From positions 1-6,463 of the forward strand of contig NJDW01000016.1 in the NCBI GenBank assembly GCA_002254805.1: a stretch of 6,463 nucleotides of DNA, in the 5' to 3' direction. Both the position numbers and the translations under genes were made by a program. Below the pieces are notes generated by a model that had not been told where the DNA came from, did not search any database, and saw only the letters and a program-made list of their open reading frames with translations. Within the stretch, counting starts at the first letter, position 1. Each line of letters starts with the position of its first letter. The stretch comes from Candidatus Pacearchaeota archaeon ex4484_31. Its GTDB lineage: Archaea; Nanobdellota; Nanobdellia; Pacearchaeales; UBA284. Below are positions 6,294-6,463 of this stretch, piece after piece.

Positions 6294-6463
6294 ATGTCAG
6301 AGATCAATGAACTTTTGAATGATATAAAAACAAAGAAGCATTTGTTCGGTCATAGAGAAACCTTAAAAAATATCGATAAAGTTGAAAGAATCTATATAGC
6401 TAGCAATTGTCCAGAGGAAATAATGAAAAAAATAAAGGAAAGGGCAAAAAAAGCTAAGGTAAA
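6294..6463 (+). CDS. rpl30e: Ribosomal protein L30e, 3'-truncated by the window edge
   Basis: This is the N-terminal part of an archaeal/eukaryotic-type large-subunit ribosomal protein of the L30e/L7Ae fold, an RNA-binding family. Fifty-six codons are visible and the frame is open to the end of the window; the family is usually about 100 residues. Recognition rests on the pattern HLFGHRETLK (residues 16-25), matching the family's lysine-glycine RNA-binding region, and on YIASNCPEEI (34-43), matching the hallmark ASNCP motif. The position directly after the A subunit gene is the standard archaeal place for L30e, usually followed by nusA and rps12. The ATG lies 9 bases after the A stop with a short AAGGA upstream. 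Other L7Ae-fold proteins share the fold, but the ASNCP motif together with the gene order makes L30e by far the likeliest. Confidence 0.92.
   Translation, partial: MSEINELLNDIKTKKHLFGHRETLKNIDKVERIYIASNCPEEIMKKIKERAKKAKV

Noticed and set aside
6284..6294. Terminator between A and L30e
   Set aside because: The gap is only 9 bases and has no T-run; it holds only a short ribosome binding site.

Overview
This is an archaeal RNA polymerase operon fragment. All four genes lie on the + strand with almost no space between them: the 3' part of the gene for RNAP subunit B'' (Rpo2N), the complete gene for B' (Rpo2C), a complete gene for an unsplit subunit A (Rpo1, A' and A'' in one chain), and the 5' part of a ribosomal protein L30e gene. 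The order B''-B'-A-L30e is the classical archaeal rpoB/rpoA operon, which usually continues to nusA, rps12 and rps7. I see no promoter, terminator, mobile element, RNA gene or CRISPR array. The longest non-coding gap is 9 bases.

The organism is an archaeon. The subunit sequences are archaeal/eukaryotic in type (GDKFAS and HGQKG in B', NADFDGD, TQMTLN and YGEDG in A), and the genes are split and ordered as in archaea. The DNA is AT-rich, arginine codons are mostly AGA/AGG, and TGA is used as a stop. A split B with a fused A is an unusual pairing. Together with several substitutions at normally near-invariant active-centre positions, it suggests a divergent lineage, possibly DPANN-type. That placement is inference, because no phylogeny could be run.

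Layout: 1-956 is B'' (lobe, fork and the first part of the catalytic region; the N-terminus is outside the window). It overlaps B' by ATGA at 953-956. B' (953-2755) carries the hybrid-binding, wall and zinc-ribbon/clamp parts of the beta-like subunit. A (2757-6284) starts one base after the B' stop, with its ribosome binding site inside the end of B'. It carries the zinc sites, the Mg-binding NADFDGD loop, funnel, bridge helix, trigger loop and C-terminal clamp region. L30e follows 9 bases later and runs off the end. The three RNAP genes together encode most of the catalytic core, and co-transcription with tight coupling fits the 1:1:1 need for these subunits.

I found no new accessory system. 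What deserves a second look is inside the polymerase: A is fused with a junction of only about 14 residues where the foot-like segment should be; the bridge helix contains a natural proline at a position that contacts template DNA; and further substitutions sit in B' and A close to the active site.
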